This document shows, in pieces, positions 38,002 through 47,422 of a DNA stretch of 64,000 nt. This DNA is from Opitutaceae bacterium (lineage in GTDB: Bacteria > Verrucomicrobiota > Verrucomicrobiia > Opitutales > Opitutaceae). Made by a program: the position numbers and the translations under genes. The stretch covers positions 1-64,000 of the forward strand of contig PLXS01000008.1 of NCBI GenBank assembly GCA_003151515.1, in the 5' to 3' direction. The number at the start of each line of letters is the position of its first letter. Position 1 is the first letter of the stretch. The notes beneath the pieces were generated by a model. The model did no database searches. It had not been told where the DNA came from and saw only the letters and a program-made list of their open reading frames with translations.

Positions 38002-39816
38002 TCACCAGTTCTTGCCGTTGTTGACGGGCGTCGGCGTCGGTTCGCCGCGGCGCAGCAGGCCGAACAGCTCCGCCGGGGAGTCCTGGCTGCGCAGCTGCTC
38101 GAGCTTCGCAAGGGGCACGGCAAGCTGCGGATTCCTGCGCGCGGGGTCGCTTTCCTGGTCCTTCTTCGCGCCCCCGACCCTCTGCATCGCCCGCTCGCCC
38201 TCGTCCTTGGGAGTGGGCGTCGGCGCCCCGCCCATGTTCCCGAAGGCGCTCTGGGGGTTCATCCTCGCGGAGTCCTGGCGCTGCTGCTGGGGCTGCGATC
38301 CCTGCTGCGGATTGCCCTGCTGCTGGCTCGAGTCCTGGCGCTGCTGCTGATTCTGCTGCTGATTCTGTTGCTGGTTCTGATCTTGGTTCTGTTGTTGATT
38401 CTGCTGCTGTTGCTGCTGCTGGTCCTGCTGCTTCTTCTCTTCGGGGTTCTCGAGGAGCTTTCTGAGCTCGGTGCGCAGGCGCTCCCAGTCTGCGGCCTTG
38501 GGGTCCGCCCGCGAGCCAAGGTCCACCGCGGCGAGGGCGTCGCGAACGGGTCCCTCCGGCACCTTCTGTCCGGCGCTGCCCACGTGCTGGCCCCAGGAAA
38601 CCGTCTCGCTCGCCATCTGCGCCCAGTCGACGGCGCTGCGGCTCTCCTGCGCCGAGAGGCGGCCGACGATCTTGGATAGGGATGCCGCCGGGTCGCGGGA
38701 CTCCTCGGCCCTGAGGGGTCCGGCGACGGCACACAGGGCGAGCGCCGCAAGGCACGCCGCCGCCGCGGTGCCGGCCCGCGCAAGGCGCGGGGCGGCAAGG
38801 CGGACCTCGCGCGCCCTGGGCCTCACGGGAAACTCTAGCCAGAAGCTCGCTGCGAGGCAGATCAGGGCCTGGGCGAGCGCCCACTGGTAGCGCTCCACCC
38901 GGCGCACCGTGTTGTGCTCGACGAAGCGCCCCTTGCGGCCGGCGTCGACGGTGGAGGCGAGCAGGGCGGGCAGGTCGACCCACTCGCTGGCGTCGCGGTA
39001 GGCCCCGTGCGTCGCCCCCGCCAGGTCCCGCAGCGTCGCGCTCTCAAGCCTCGAGAGCACGACCGCGCCCTTCTCGTCCTTCATGAAGGCGCCCTCCCCG
39101 TCGGGGATCATCCCGCCCGATGCCGTGCCGACGCCGAGACCGATGACCCGTATCCCGCGCTTCTCCAGCTCGGGGATTCGCTCGCGCCAGCCCTCGTCCG
39201 TCGCCTCGCCGTCGCTCAGGATGATGAGGTAGCGGTCCGCCGCCGCGCTGTCCCCGAAGGCCTCGATGGCGGCGTCGATGAGCTGCGCGTAGTTCGTGCC
39301 CCCCTCGGGCAGGAAGTCGGGCCCCAGCGCGGGGAGGAACTCGCGCAGGATCTCGTAGTCGGCGCTGGCGGGCGACTGCAGGAAGGCGGTCCCCGAAAAG
39401 ACGATCAGGCCAACGCGCTCGCCGCGCAGGCGGTCGAGCAGCGACTGGATGAGGAGCTTCGCGCGCTCCAGCCGGTTGGGCTTGATGTCGGCTGTGAGCA
39501 TCGAGCGCGACAGGTCGAGCGCGATGACGATCTCGCGCGACTGGTCGAAGACGGGCTCGTCGAGGCGCCCCCACTGGGGCCGCGCCAGGGCGACGACGCC
39601 CAGGGCAAGCCCCGCGCACAGGAGGATGCGCCTGCGCGCGAGCGGCGCCGGCGCCGCGTCCTGCGGGTAGAGGCTCACGGTCCGCAGTCCCGCCTCGGCC
39701 CGCAGGATCTTAGGGTGCTCGACGCCGGATGAGCGCCTGCGCCGCGTGAGCTCCCAGGCGAGGAGCGCGGCGGGGAAGGCGAGGAGCCACAGGAGGTGGG
39801 GCAGGGCGAACGTCAT
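38002..39816 (-). CDS. batB: BatB-like VWA protein with Q-rich C-terminal extension
   Basis: VIALDLSRSMLTADIKPNRLERAK...IVFSGTAFLQSP...YLIILSDGEATDEG; Q/N-rich tail. Confidence 0.85.
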   Translation of the reverse strand: MTFALPHLLWLLAFPAALLAWELTRRRRSSGVEHPKILRAEAGLRTVSLYPQDAAPAPLARRRILLCAGLALGVVALARPQWGRLDEPVFDQSREIVIALDLSRSMLTADIKPNRLERAKLLIQSLLDRLRGERVGLIVFSGTAFLQSPASADYEILREFLPALGPDFLPEGGTNYAQLIDAAIEAFGDSAAADRYLIILSDGEATDEGWRERIPELEKRGIRVIGLGVGTASGGMIPDGEGAFMKDEKGAVVLSRLESATLRDLAGATHGAYRDASEWVDLPALLASTVDAGRKGRFVEHNTVRRVERYQWALAQALICLAASFWLEFPVRPRAREVRLAAPRLARAGTAAAACLAALALCAVAGPLRAEESRDPAASLSKIVGRLSAQESRSAVDWAQMASETVSWGQHVGSAGQKVPEGPVRDALAAVDLGSRADPKAADWERLRTELRKLLENPEEKKQQDQQQQQQQNQQQNQDQNQQQNQQQNQQQRQDSSQQQGNPQQGSQPQQQRQDSARMNPQSAFGNMGGAPTPTPKDEGERAMQRVGGAKKDQESDPARRNPQLAVPLAKLEQLRSQDSPAELFGLLRRGEPTPTPVNNGKNW

Positions 39817-40847
39817 CGGGGTCGCGAGAGCCACGCGCCGGCGCAGAAGACGGCGAGGCCCGGGGCCGCCAGCCATCCGAAGAGCTCCGTCGTCAGCAGG
39901 TAGCTCTTGGCCTGGAACTCGATCTTCTGGCTCGAGTCGATCGCGTGGAAGGCGCCCTCGATCGTGCCGGTGTCGGCGGCCCTGAAGAACTGTCCGCCCG
40001 TCGTCTCGGCGATGGAGCGCAGGGCATCCTCGTCCAGGTCCGCCGCGATCCTGCGGTAGCCGATCTTCTTGCCGGTGTCGTCGAACACCGGGAACGGCAC
40101 GAGCCCGTCCTTGCCGGCGCCGATCGTGTAGATCGGTATGCCGCGCGCCTTGGCGAGCTGGGCCGACTGCATGGGCGCCAGGGCCCCCATGTTGTTCGCG
40201 CCGTCCGTCAGGAGCACGATGAAGGCGCCCTTGCGCTTGCCGCCGGATTCCCGGGCCGCCTGGTCGAGCCTCGTGAGGGCGACCCCGAGGGCGTCCCCGA
40301 TCGCCGTCCCATCCTGGATCAGCCCGATCTTCACCCGCTCGAGCTGGCGCGCGAGCCAGGCGTGGTTCGTCGTCAGCGGTGCGAGGGTGTAGGCCTTGGC
40401 GGAGAACAGGACGACGCCTATGCGGTCCGAGGGCCTGCGCTCGATGAACGCCTGGATGACGGGCTTGATGGCCTGCAGCCGGTTCAGGCGCTCGCCGCCC
40501 TTCTCGTAGTCCTCGCTCAGCATCGAGCCCGACAGGTCGATCGCGAGGACGATGTCGTAGCCGCGCGAGCGCACCTCGCGCTTGTCCTCGACCCTCTGGG
40601 GCCGGGCCAGGGCGCACACCAGGAGGGCCAGCCCGGCGGCGGCCAGGGCCGCCGCCCAGCCCGGCGAGGCGGCCACGCTCGCGCGGTGCCACGCCGAGGC
40701 GAACGGCACGAGGAGCACGGGCACGCGCGAGCGCCCGCGAAGCCACATCGCGAGAGGCAGCAGGCCCAGGGCCAGAAGCCAGAGCGGGTCGGCGAGCCGC
40801 AGGTTCGAAGCGGCTAGGGGAAGGGCTAGGAGGTGCGGCGCGCTCAT
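39813..40847 (-). CDS. batA: BatA-like VWA protein
   Basis: IVLAIDLSGSMLSEDYEKGGERLNRLQAIKP...FIVLLTDGANNMGA. Confidence 0.88.
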   Translation of the reverse strand: MSAPHLLALPLAASNLRLADPLWLLALGLLPLAMWLRGRSRVPVLLVPFASAWHRASVAASPGWAAALAAAGLALLVCALARPQRVEDKREVRSRGYDIVLAIDLSGSMLSEDYEKGGERLNRLQAIKPVIQAFIERRPSDRIGVVLFSAKAYTLAPLTTNHAWLARQLERVKIGLIQDGTAIGDALGVALTRLDQAARESGGKRKGAFIVLLTDGANNMGALAPMQSAQLAKARGIPIYTIGAGKDGLVPFPVFDDTGKKIGYRRIAADLDEDALRSIAETTGGQFFRAADTGTIEGAFHAIDSSQKIEFQAKSYLLTTELFGWLAAPGLAVFCAGAWLSRPR

Positions 40848-40859
40848 GGTGACCCTCGC

Positions 40860-41768
40860 TTACACCTGCACGCGCTGGCCGCCCGCGCGCATCCGGGCGT
40901 GGAAGAAGCGCACGAGGGCGTCGAAGCGGTCGTCCTCCGTGCTGGCGACGAGCCGGCTCAGCGGGTCCGGGAAGAGCCCCGTCCACGCGGACTCGCGCCG
41001 CGAGCGCCAGTCGGCGTGGGCGGCGCGGTCGGCGGCGTTTCCCTCGAGCGTCACCAGGCGCCCCGCGAAAGGGTCGTAGGCCGAGATGCGGCCCTCGGTG
41101 GGCAGCGCGCGCTCCCAGGGGTCGTCCACCCGGAAACCCATGGTCTGGTAGCGGCGCCTGATCACCGCCCAGCCGTCCGGCTCCTGCCGCGGGGGGAAGT
41201 CCCCGAGCCAGATGAGGACGCTGTGCTTGGGGGCCGCCCGGGCGATGAACCGCCACGGGATCTGCGGGGCGGGGGAGCCCGGCTGGGGGGCCGCATGCCC
41301 GATCAGCGTCGAGGCTGCGTGCAGGACCGCGCCGCGGCCCCGCACCGGCTCGCGGAAAACCGGTCCCTCGGGCAGGGCGTGGACGTAGCCCACGCGGTCG
41401 CCGTTGACGGCCCCGAGCAGCATGACGAGCCCGGCAAGCTCGAGCAGGGCCTCGCGCTTGCTCTGGGCGCCCGAGCCGAAGTTGAGCGTCGGGGAGTCCT
41501 CGAGCACGAGCAGCAGCGTCACCTCGCGCTCCTCGACGAACTTCTTGCGGTACGGCTCGCCCAGGCGCGCGGTGACGTTCCAGTCGATGTCGCGCACGTC
41601 GTCGCCGAACTCGTACCTGACCACCTGGTCGAACTCGATGCCCCTGCCCCTGAAGGTCGAGCGGTACTGCCCGCTCAGGATGTTCTCGACGGCGTGGCGC
41701 ACGCGCCACTCAAGCTGCCTGAGCAGCGCCAGCGGGTTGCGGGCCTGGTTTGTCGCGATGGCCATCAA
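40860..41768 (-). CDS. DUF58-domain protein
   Basis: YRSTFRGRGIEFDQVVRYEFGDDVRDIDWNVTARLGEPYRKKFVEERE. Confidence 0.92.
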   Translation of the reverse strand: MMAIATNQARNPLALLRQLEWRVRHAVENILSGQYRSTFRGRGIEFDQVVRYEFGDDVRDIDWNVTARLGEPYRKKFVEEREVTLLLVLEDSPTLNFGSGAQSKREALLELAGLVMLLGAVNGDRVGYVHALPEGPVFREPVRGRGAVLHAASTLIGHAAPQPGSPAPQIPWRFIARAAPKHSVLIWLGDFPPRQEPDGWAVIRRRYQTMGFRVDDPWERALPTEGRISAYDPFAGRLVTLEGNAADRAAHADWRSRRESAWTGLFPDPLSRLVASTEDDRFDALVRFFHARMRAGGQRVQV

Positions 41769-42727
41769 ACGGTCGGGACGGGCGTCGCGGACACGACCTC
41801 GGAGACGATCGAATCCGGGGTTATCTCCTGCGCCTCGGCCTCGTAGGTGAGCCCGAGGCGGTGGCGCAGGACGTCCGGCGCCAGCTCCTGCACGAGGGCG
41901 GGGGAGAGGTAGTCCGCCCCCCGCAGCCAGGCGAGGGCGCGGCCCGCCTGGTAGAGGGCCAGCGAGGCGCGCGGTGAGGCCCCGAAGCTCACCCGGCGTG
42001 CGGAGGCGTCGGGGTTGTCCGCCAGGGCGCGCGTCGCGCGCACCAGCGAAAGGATGTAGCTCTGCACGAGCGGGGCGACGTGGATGCGGTCGACCTCGGA
42101 GCGCAGGGCGAGCAGCTCGGGGCCGCTCGACACCGCCGCAAGCGTCGGCTGCTGGGTCACCTGGCCCCAGCGCTGCATCATCGAGGCCTCCTCGGCCGCG
42201 CTCGGGTAGCCCACCAGCAGCTTGAAGAGGAAGCGGTCGGTCTGCGCCTCCGGGAGCGGGTAGGTGCCCTCTTGCTCGATGGGGTTCTGGGTCGCCATCA
42301 CGAAGAACGGGATCGGCAGGGTGTGGGTCTTGCCCCCGATCGTGACCTGGCGCTCCTGCATGGCCTCGAGGAGGGCGCTCTGGACCTTGGCCGGGGCGCG
42401 GTTGATCTCGTCGGCGAGGAGCAGGTTCGCGAAGATGGGGCCGTGGTGCGGGGTGAACTCCCCGGTCTTCGGCTGGAAGACCATGGTGCCCACGACGTCG
42501 CTCGGGAGCAGGTCCGGCGTGAACTGGATCCGCTCGAACTGCACTCCGAGGGCCGTGGCGAGCGACCTGACGAGGAGCGTCTTGGCGAGCCCGGGCATGC
42601 CCTCGAGCAGCACGTGGCCGCTGGCCAGGAGCGCCACGAGGAGGCGCTCGACGGCCGCGTCCTGCCCGATGACGGCCTTGCCGATTTCATCTCGGAGTTT
42701 CTTGGACCAAGCGGGACCTGTGGACAT
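41765..42727 (-). CDS. MoxR-family AAA ATPase
   Basis: HVLLEGMPGLAKTLLVRSLA, LLADEINRAPAKVQSALLEAMQE, MATQNPIEQEGTYPLPEAQ. Confidence 0.95.
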   Translation of the reverse strand: MSTGPAWSKKLRDEIGKAVIGQDAAVERLLVALLASGHVLLEGMPGLAKTLLVRSLATALGVQFERIQFTPDLLPSDVVGTMVFQPKTGEFTPHHGPIFANLLLADEINRAPAKVQSALLEAMQERQVTIGGKTHTLPIPFFVMATQNPIEQEGTYPLPEAQTDRFLFKLLVGYPSAAEEASMMQRWGQVTQQPTLAAVSSGPELLALRSEVDRIHVAPLVQSYILSLVRATRALADNPDASARRVSFGASPRASLALYQAGRALAWLRGADYLSPALVQELAPDVLRHRLGLTYEAEAQEITPDSIVSEVVSATPVPTV

Positions 42728-42817
42728 GTGGGGATTGAGGGAGTTGGCGCTGTTGCTGGAGGGTATTCTGGGGATGAGGCTAGAAGGGACGTGACCGCCG
42801 CGGCGAGAAAAGTGTTC

Positions 42818-43633
42818 CTATTTTTGTAGGGGCTTTACCGGGTCGCCCACCCGCAGGACGCCGGATTTGGCCTCATGGACGAGGTTCTGGCCGAAGTTGA
42901 CATGCGACGGCTCCCGGGGGTCCCTGCGGTAGCCCGCCAGGGTGCGAAGAGGCTCGACGCCCCTCTCGCCGGTCTCCTGGTCGGTGGTCGTTATGGCGCA
43001 GCGGCTGCAGGGCCCGGCCCCCCGGAAGGGGATCCCGCCGATCCGCAGCCTCTTCCAGGTGTCCTCCTCGTAGGGCAGGCACCCGGAAACGACGAGGTTC
43101 GGCCGGAAGCGGCTCATGGGAACGGCGCCGGAGCCCAGCCGGCCGTTCAGGTCGGCGAGGGACGCCTCGCTTGTCAGCAGGAACGGGTAGGCGTCGGCGA
43201 ACGCCACGGTGTCGCCCCCGTCAGGGGCCGCTCCCTTGGCCGACCTCCTGAAGGCGGGGCCGATCCTCACCAGCCGGCAGGGTGCGCCGATGGCGCCGCC
43301 AAGCCACTCGCAGGGTGCGCGCCCGCAGTCCTCGGCCTGCAGGCCCTCGCTCTTCCAGATGGACACGCTCACCAGGGGCGCCTTGGCGTCGGGCTCGCGC
43401 CCGACCCGAAGCTCCGCGAAGCCCGCGCATCGCAGCACGAGGCTGTCGCCCTCCAGGAAGGCGCCGACACGGGCCATGCGCGGATGCGTCCTCTGGGTCA
43501 TGAAGACCCCCGCAGGGTCGACCACCATGAAGCGGCGGTCGCCGACGATCCCGTCCCGGTCTACCCGGGCGGACTGCACCGAAAGGGCGCGAAGCGACTT
43601 GACCGGGTGAAGGTGCAGCGCGGCTAGGTGCAT
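42818..43633 (-). CDS. MOSC-domain protein with N-terminal beta barrel
   Basis: LHLHPVKSLRALSVQSARVDRDGIVGDRRFMVVD...NLVVSGCLPYEEDTWKRLRIG. Confidence 0.9.
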   Translation of the reverse strand: MHLAALHLHPVKSLRALSVQSARVDRDGIVGDRRFMVVDPAGVFMTQRTHPRMARVGAFLEGDSLVLRCAGFAELRVGREPDAKAPLVSVSIWKSEGLQAEDCGRAPCEWLGGAIGAPCRLVRIGPAFRRSAKGAAPDGGDTVAFADAYPFLLTSEASLADLNGRLGSGAVPMSRFRPNLVVSGCLPYEEDTWKRLRIGGIPFRGAGPCSRCAITTTDQETGERGVEPLRTLAGYRRDPREPSHVNFGQNLVHEAKSGVLRVGDPVKPLQK

Positions 43634-43647
43634 CCGGGCCGGGCCCT

Positions 43648-45006
43648 TTAGACCCTCTTGGCGACCTCGCGCACGTCCACTTCGATCCGATCCGGCGCCT
43701 CGAGCTCCTTCGCCCCCCTCGCGCCGAGCTCGGCAAACCTGCGGGCGCCCGGCAGCAGGGTCTGCTCGAACGAACCGATGGCCGAGTTGAACCCCTTGAC
43801 GGCGCTCGACAGGCCCTTAGAGACGGCTGCGAGGTGCTCGGAGAAGACGGAAATCCTGTCGTACAGCTCCCGGCCGAGCCTGCTCACCTCCTCGGCGCTC
43901 TTCGATACGGCCTCCTGCCTCCACCCGTAGGCCACGGCCTTGAGGAGCGCCACGAGCGTCATCGGGGTGGCTAGAAGCACCTTCTGGGCGATGGCCCTGT
44001 CCATGATCATGGGATCCGACTCGATCGCCGCGGAGAGGAAGGAATCGCCCGGCAGGAAGAGGACGACGAACTCCGGGGACAGGGCGCCGAGCTTCGCCCA
44101 GTAGTCCTTGCGGGAGAGCTTCTCCACGTGCCCCCGCACCTTGGCGGCGTGCTCCTTGAGCTTCTCCGCCCTGAGCGCCGGGTCGGTCTCGACCGCGGCC
44201 TCGCGGTACGCGTCCGTGGGGGCCTTCGCGTCGACGACGATGCGGATGTTGCCCGGCAGGGAGACGACGAGGTCGGGCCTGCTGAATCCCTCCTCGTCGG
44301 AGAAGACCTGCTGCTCCGAGAAGTCGCAGTGCTCGGTCATGTCCGCGAGCTCGACGACCCGCCTGAGCTGGACCTCGCCCCAGGTGCCGGCCGTGCGCGT
44401 CGAGCCTAGGGCGGTCGAGAGCTTCGTCGTCTCCGCAGTCATGCGAACCTGCACCGAGTTTAGCGACTCGAGCTGGCGGCCGAGCTCGCCGTAGGCGCGC
44501 TCGCGCTTCTGCTCGAGCTCGGCGATCTTGGTGTCGACCTTCTCCAGGGACTCGCGCAGCGGCTTCACCAGGGCGTCTATCGCCTGCTGGCGCACGACCA
44601 GGTCGCCCGAGGACTTGTCGTGGAGCTGCTCGAAGGACTGCTTGGCAAGCTTCAGGAAATCGTCGCTGTTCGCGCGAAGCGCCGAGGCCGAGAGCTCCGC
44701 GAACTCGGCGCGCAGCCGCTCGTGCGCGGAGCGCAGCTCGGCGACGCGGGCCTCCGCCCCGGCCCTTTCGGCGGCGAGCTCCGAAGCGAGCCGCGAGCTG
44801 GCACCCGTCAGCTCCGAGGCCGCGGCGCGGGCCGCGGCCAGCTCGGCCGTGAGGCGCTCGTTCTCCGCCTGCGCCGAGCGCAGCCGCTCCCTCGCGCCGG
44901 CGGCCTGGGCGAAGGCGAGGATCCACGCGAGCGTGGCTCCAGCAATCAGGAATATGACGGGGACAAGGAGGCTCACGCGAGGAGGTTTGACAGCGGGGGG
45001 CGCCAT
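43648..45006 (-). CDS. rmuC: DNA recombination protein RmuC
   Basis: LGSTRTAGTWGEVQLRRVVELADM...IVVDAKAPTDAYREA...EFVVLFLPGDSFLSAA. Confidence 0.92.
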   Translation of the reverse strand: MAPPAVKPPRVSLLVPVIFLIAGATLAWILAFAQAAGARERLRSAQAENERLTAELAAARAAASELTGASSRLASELAAERAGAEARVAELRSAHERLRAEFAELSASALRANSDDFLKLAKQSFEQLHDKSSGDLVVRQQAIDALVKPLRESLEKVDTKIAELEQKRERAYGELGRQLESLNSVQVRMTAETTKLSTALGSTRTAGTWGEVQLRRVVELADMTEHCDFSEQQVFSDEEGFSRPDLVVSLPGNIRIVVDAKAPTDAYREAAVETDPALRAEKLKEHAAKVRGHVEKLSRKDYWAKLGALSPEFVVLFLPGDSFLSAAIESDPMIMDRAIAQKVLLATPMTLVALLKAVAYGWRQEAVSKSAEEVSRLGRELYDRISVFSEHLAAVSKGLSSAVKGFNSAIGSFEQTLLPGARRFAELGARGAKELEAPDRIEVDVREVAKRV

Positions 45007-45059
45007 CTGCAAACACACATCATGTTCCAGCCACATCCGTGGGAGGGAGCTTCGGCGTA

Positions 45060-46220
45060 ATGGCCACCGAACCGTCTCCGGGTCACGACGGGCCCCCCAA
45101 GGCTCCGCGGGTGCTTGTCGTCGACGACGAATACGGGCCAAGGGAGTCGATAGCCTACACGCTCGCCACGTCGTTCTCCGTGGAGACGGCCGAGAGGGCC
45201 GCCGAGGCGCTCAAGAAGATCAGGGACCAGAACTACCACGTGGTGGTGCTCGACATCCGGATGCCCGAGATGGACGGGATCAAGGCCCTCGAGGAGCTCA
45301 GGAAGATAGACCCCTACGTCTCGGTCATCATCCTCACGGGCTACGGCATGCTCTCGACGGCCCAGCAGGCGATCCTCGGGGGGGCGAACCAGTACATGCG
45401 AAAGCCGCCGGATGTCGGCGAGCTGATCGACGCGGTGCGCCACCAGGCCGAGGCGGCGCAGCTGCGCCGCCAGCAGGCGAAGATGTCTAGCGACGCCATT
45501 GCGCTCAACTACGCCTTGAAGAAGGAGATCGAGGCGAACCAGCCCCAAATCTGGCAGGCGAGGGCCTCGGTCGAGCTCGTCCACGACCTCAACAACCCGC
45601 TCACGGTCGTGATCGGCTACTCCGCGCTCATGGTGGAGGAGGCGCGCAAGCTGGCCGAGGAGGAGCCAAACCTCGGCAAGCGCATGGCCGACTACGCCCT
45701 TATCGTCGAGAAGGCCGCCGAGTACTGCCACCACCTCTCCGAGAACTGGCGCCAGGCCTCGAAGAAGGTCGCGGAGTTCGCCCTCACCGACCTGGTGGCG
45801 ATAGCCGAGGAGGTCAGGCAGGTCATCTTCTTCGGGAGCCCGGCGGTGCAGATCACGGGCTCGCGGGAGGCGTGGATCCGCGGCGCCCGCTACGAGCTCA
45901 TGCGCATATTCCAGAACCTTCTCAAGAACTCGATCGAGGCCGGGGCGGCCCGCGTCGTCGTCGACTTCGCGGCGAAGGCCGATGGCGTCGTCGTGACCGT
46001 GAGCGACAACGGGCCCGGGATGGACGACGAGCGCGTGCACCGCGCCATGCACGGCGGCTTCACGAGCAAGGAGTCGGGAACCGGCCTCGGCCTAAGCATC
46101 TGCCGGCACCTCACGGGCTCGCACGGCGGGACGTTCGCGCTGGAGTCCCAGCCGGGCGTGGGGACGACCGTGCGGCTAAAGTTCCCCTCAGCCCGGAGCT
46201 TGGGCGCCGAGCCAGCTTGA
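45060..46220 (+). CDS. Response regulator receiver plus histidine kinase (REC-HisKA-HATPase)
   Basis: VLVVDDEYGPRESIAY..VVVLDIRMPEMDG; H-box LVHDLNNPLTVV; N-box IFQNLLKNSIEAG; DNGPGM; GTGLGLSI. Confidence 0.9.
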   Translation: MATEPSPGHDGPPKAPRVLVVDDEYGPRESIAYTLATSFSVETAERAAEALKKIRDQNYHVVVLDIRMPEMDGIKALEELRKIDPYVSVIILTGYGMLSTAQQAILGGANQYMRKPPDVGELIDAVRHQAEAAQLRRQQAKMSSDAIALNYALKKEIEANQPQIWQARASVELVHDLNNPLTVVIGYSALMVEEARKLAEEEPNLGKRMADYALIVEKAAEYCHHLSENWRQASKKVAEFALTDLVAIAEEVRQVIFFGSPAVQITGSREAWIRGARYELMRIFQNLLKNSIEAGAARVVVDFAAKADGVVVTVSDNGPGMDDERVHRAMHGGFTSKESGTGLGLSICRHLTGSHGGTFALESQPGVGTTVRLKFPSARSLGAEPA

Positions 46221-47422
46221 TGAGGCGCAGGCGCGTCAAGATAACCGGAATCGGGCCGGTCACCCCCGCAGGAATCGGTCGAGAGTCATTCTGGAATGGC
46301 ATCCAGCAGCCCGTCAGCCACGTCTCGCTCCTCAAGAGCTTCTACGAGAACTCCGGGGTGTTCACCGGGGCCGAGGTGAAGCAGCTGCGCATGGACGGCC
46401 TGGACCTCAAGTTCCAGGCCAAGCGGATGCCGCGGCACACCCAGTTCGCCGTGGTTGGCGCCGACCTGGCCGTGCGCGACGCCGGGCTGAGCTTCCGCGA
46501 GGTGGGCGAGAGGCAGTCCGTCGTCATGATAGGCGCCGCCCTCATGGACTTCGGCACCATCAACAAGGCCGTGGAGCTCATCGTGCGCAAGGGAATCGCG
46601 AACGCCATACCGTCGTCCCTCTTTATGGCAACGGTGAGCGCGGTCTCGGGTGCCATCGGCGAGCTGATCGGGGGACGCGTGCGCTCGATGGCCCTGCAGT
46701 CGGTGTGCTGCTCGGGGCTGGACGCGATCGGACACGGGGCTGACATGGTGGCGCGCGGCGAGGCCGACATCGCGGTGTGCGGCGGCACGGAGGCCCCGCT
46801 GCTCTTCCACCCGATGATGGAGCTCAAGCTCGCGGGGCTGACGGCCGGCAACCCTGAGCACCCCGAGCGCCAGTGCCGGCCCTTCGATCTGTGGAGGACG
46901 ACCGGGGCCATCGGTGAGGGCGCGTGCGTCGTCGTCCTGGAGCCCGAGGAGAGCCCGCGGCCGGGGTACGCATTCGTCACGGGCTACGCCTACGTCTCGG
47001 ACTCGAGGGGGGAGCTGTGCGGGGGGCTCGCCCGCTCGGCGGAGCTTGCCCTCGCGAACGCGGGCTTGAGGCCCGGGGACGTCGAGTGCATCAGCGCCTG
47101 CGGACCGGGCCACCGCGAGGTCGACGCCGCGGAGGCGGCGGCGCTCCAGCGCGTCTTCGGGGCGCGCCTGCCGTCGATCCCGGCCTACTCCATAAAGGGG
47201 GCGATCGGCAACCCCCTGGGGGCGGCCCCGGCCATCCAGGTGGGATGCGCGGCCCTGGGGTTGCGCGACGGGGTGCTGCCACCGACGGTCAACTGGCAGT
47301 ACCCGGACCCGGCCTGCCCGCTCAACCTGAGCCCGAAGGCGCGCTTCGTGGAGCATAGCGTGACGCTCGTGGACGCCCACGGCATGGCGGGGACCAACGC
47401 ATGTTTGGTGATCCAAAGATAG
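46220..47422 (+). CDS. Beta-ketoacyl synthase-fold protein with non-canonical catalytic positions
   Basis: KITGIGPVTPAGIG; SVCCSGLDA Cys; ISACGPGHREVD and IKGAIGNPLGAA at the usual His motifs. Confidence 0.88.
   Translation: MRRRRVKITGIGPVTPAGIGRESFWNGIQQPVSHVSLLKSFYENSGVFTGAEVKQLRMDGLDLKFQAKRMPRHTQFAVVGADLAVRDAGLSFREVGERQSVVMIGAALMDFGTINKAVELIVRKGIANAIPSSLFMATVSAVSGAIGELIGGRVRSMALQSVCCSGLDAIGHGADMVARGEADIAVCGGTEAPLLFHPMMELKLAGLTAGNPEHPERQCRPFDLWRTTGAIGEGACVVVLEPEESPRPGYAFVTGYAYVSDSRGELCGGLARSAELALANAGLRPGDVECISACGPGHREVDAAEAAALQRVFGARLPSIPAYSIKGAIGNPLGAAPAIQVGCAALGLRDGVLPPTVNWQYPDPACPLNLSPKARFVEHSVTLVDAHGMAGTNACLVIQR

Noticed and set aside
38002-41709. 1235-aa ORF on the minus strand
   Set aside because: Runs through the DUF58 and BatA genes in another frame; only the part from 39816 downward (BatB-like) is protein-like
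45361-45480. REC-HK protein as an ordinary orphan two-component gene
   Set aside because: Overlapping starts/stops with the KS and downstream kinases argue that it belongs to a unit, so it was treated as part of the cluster
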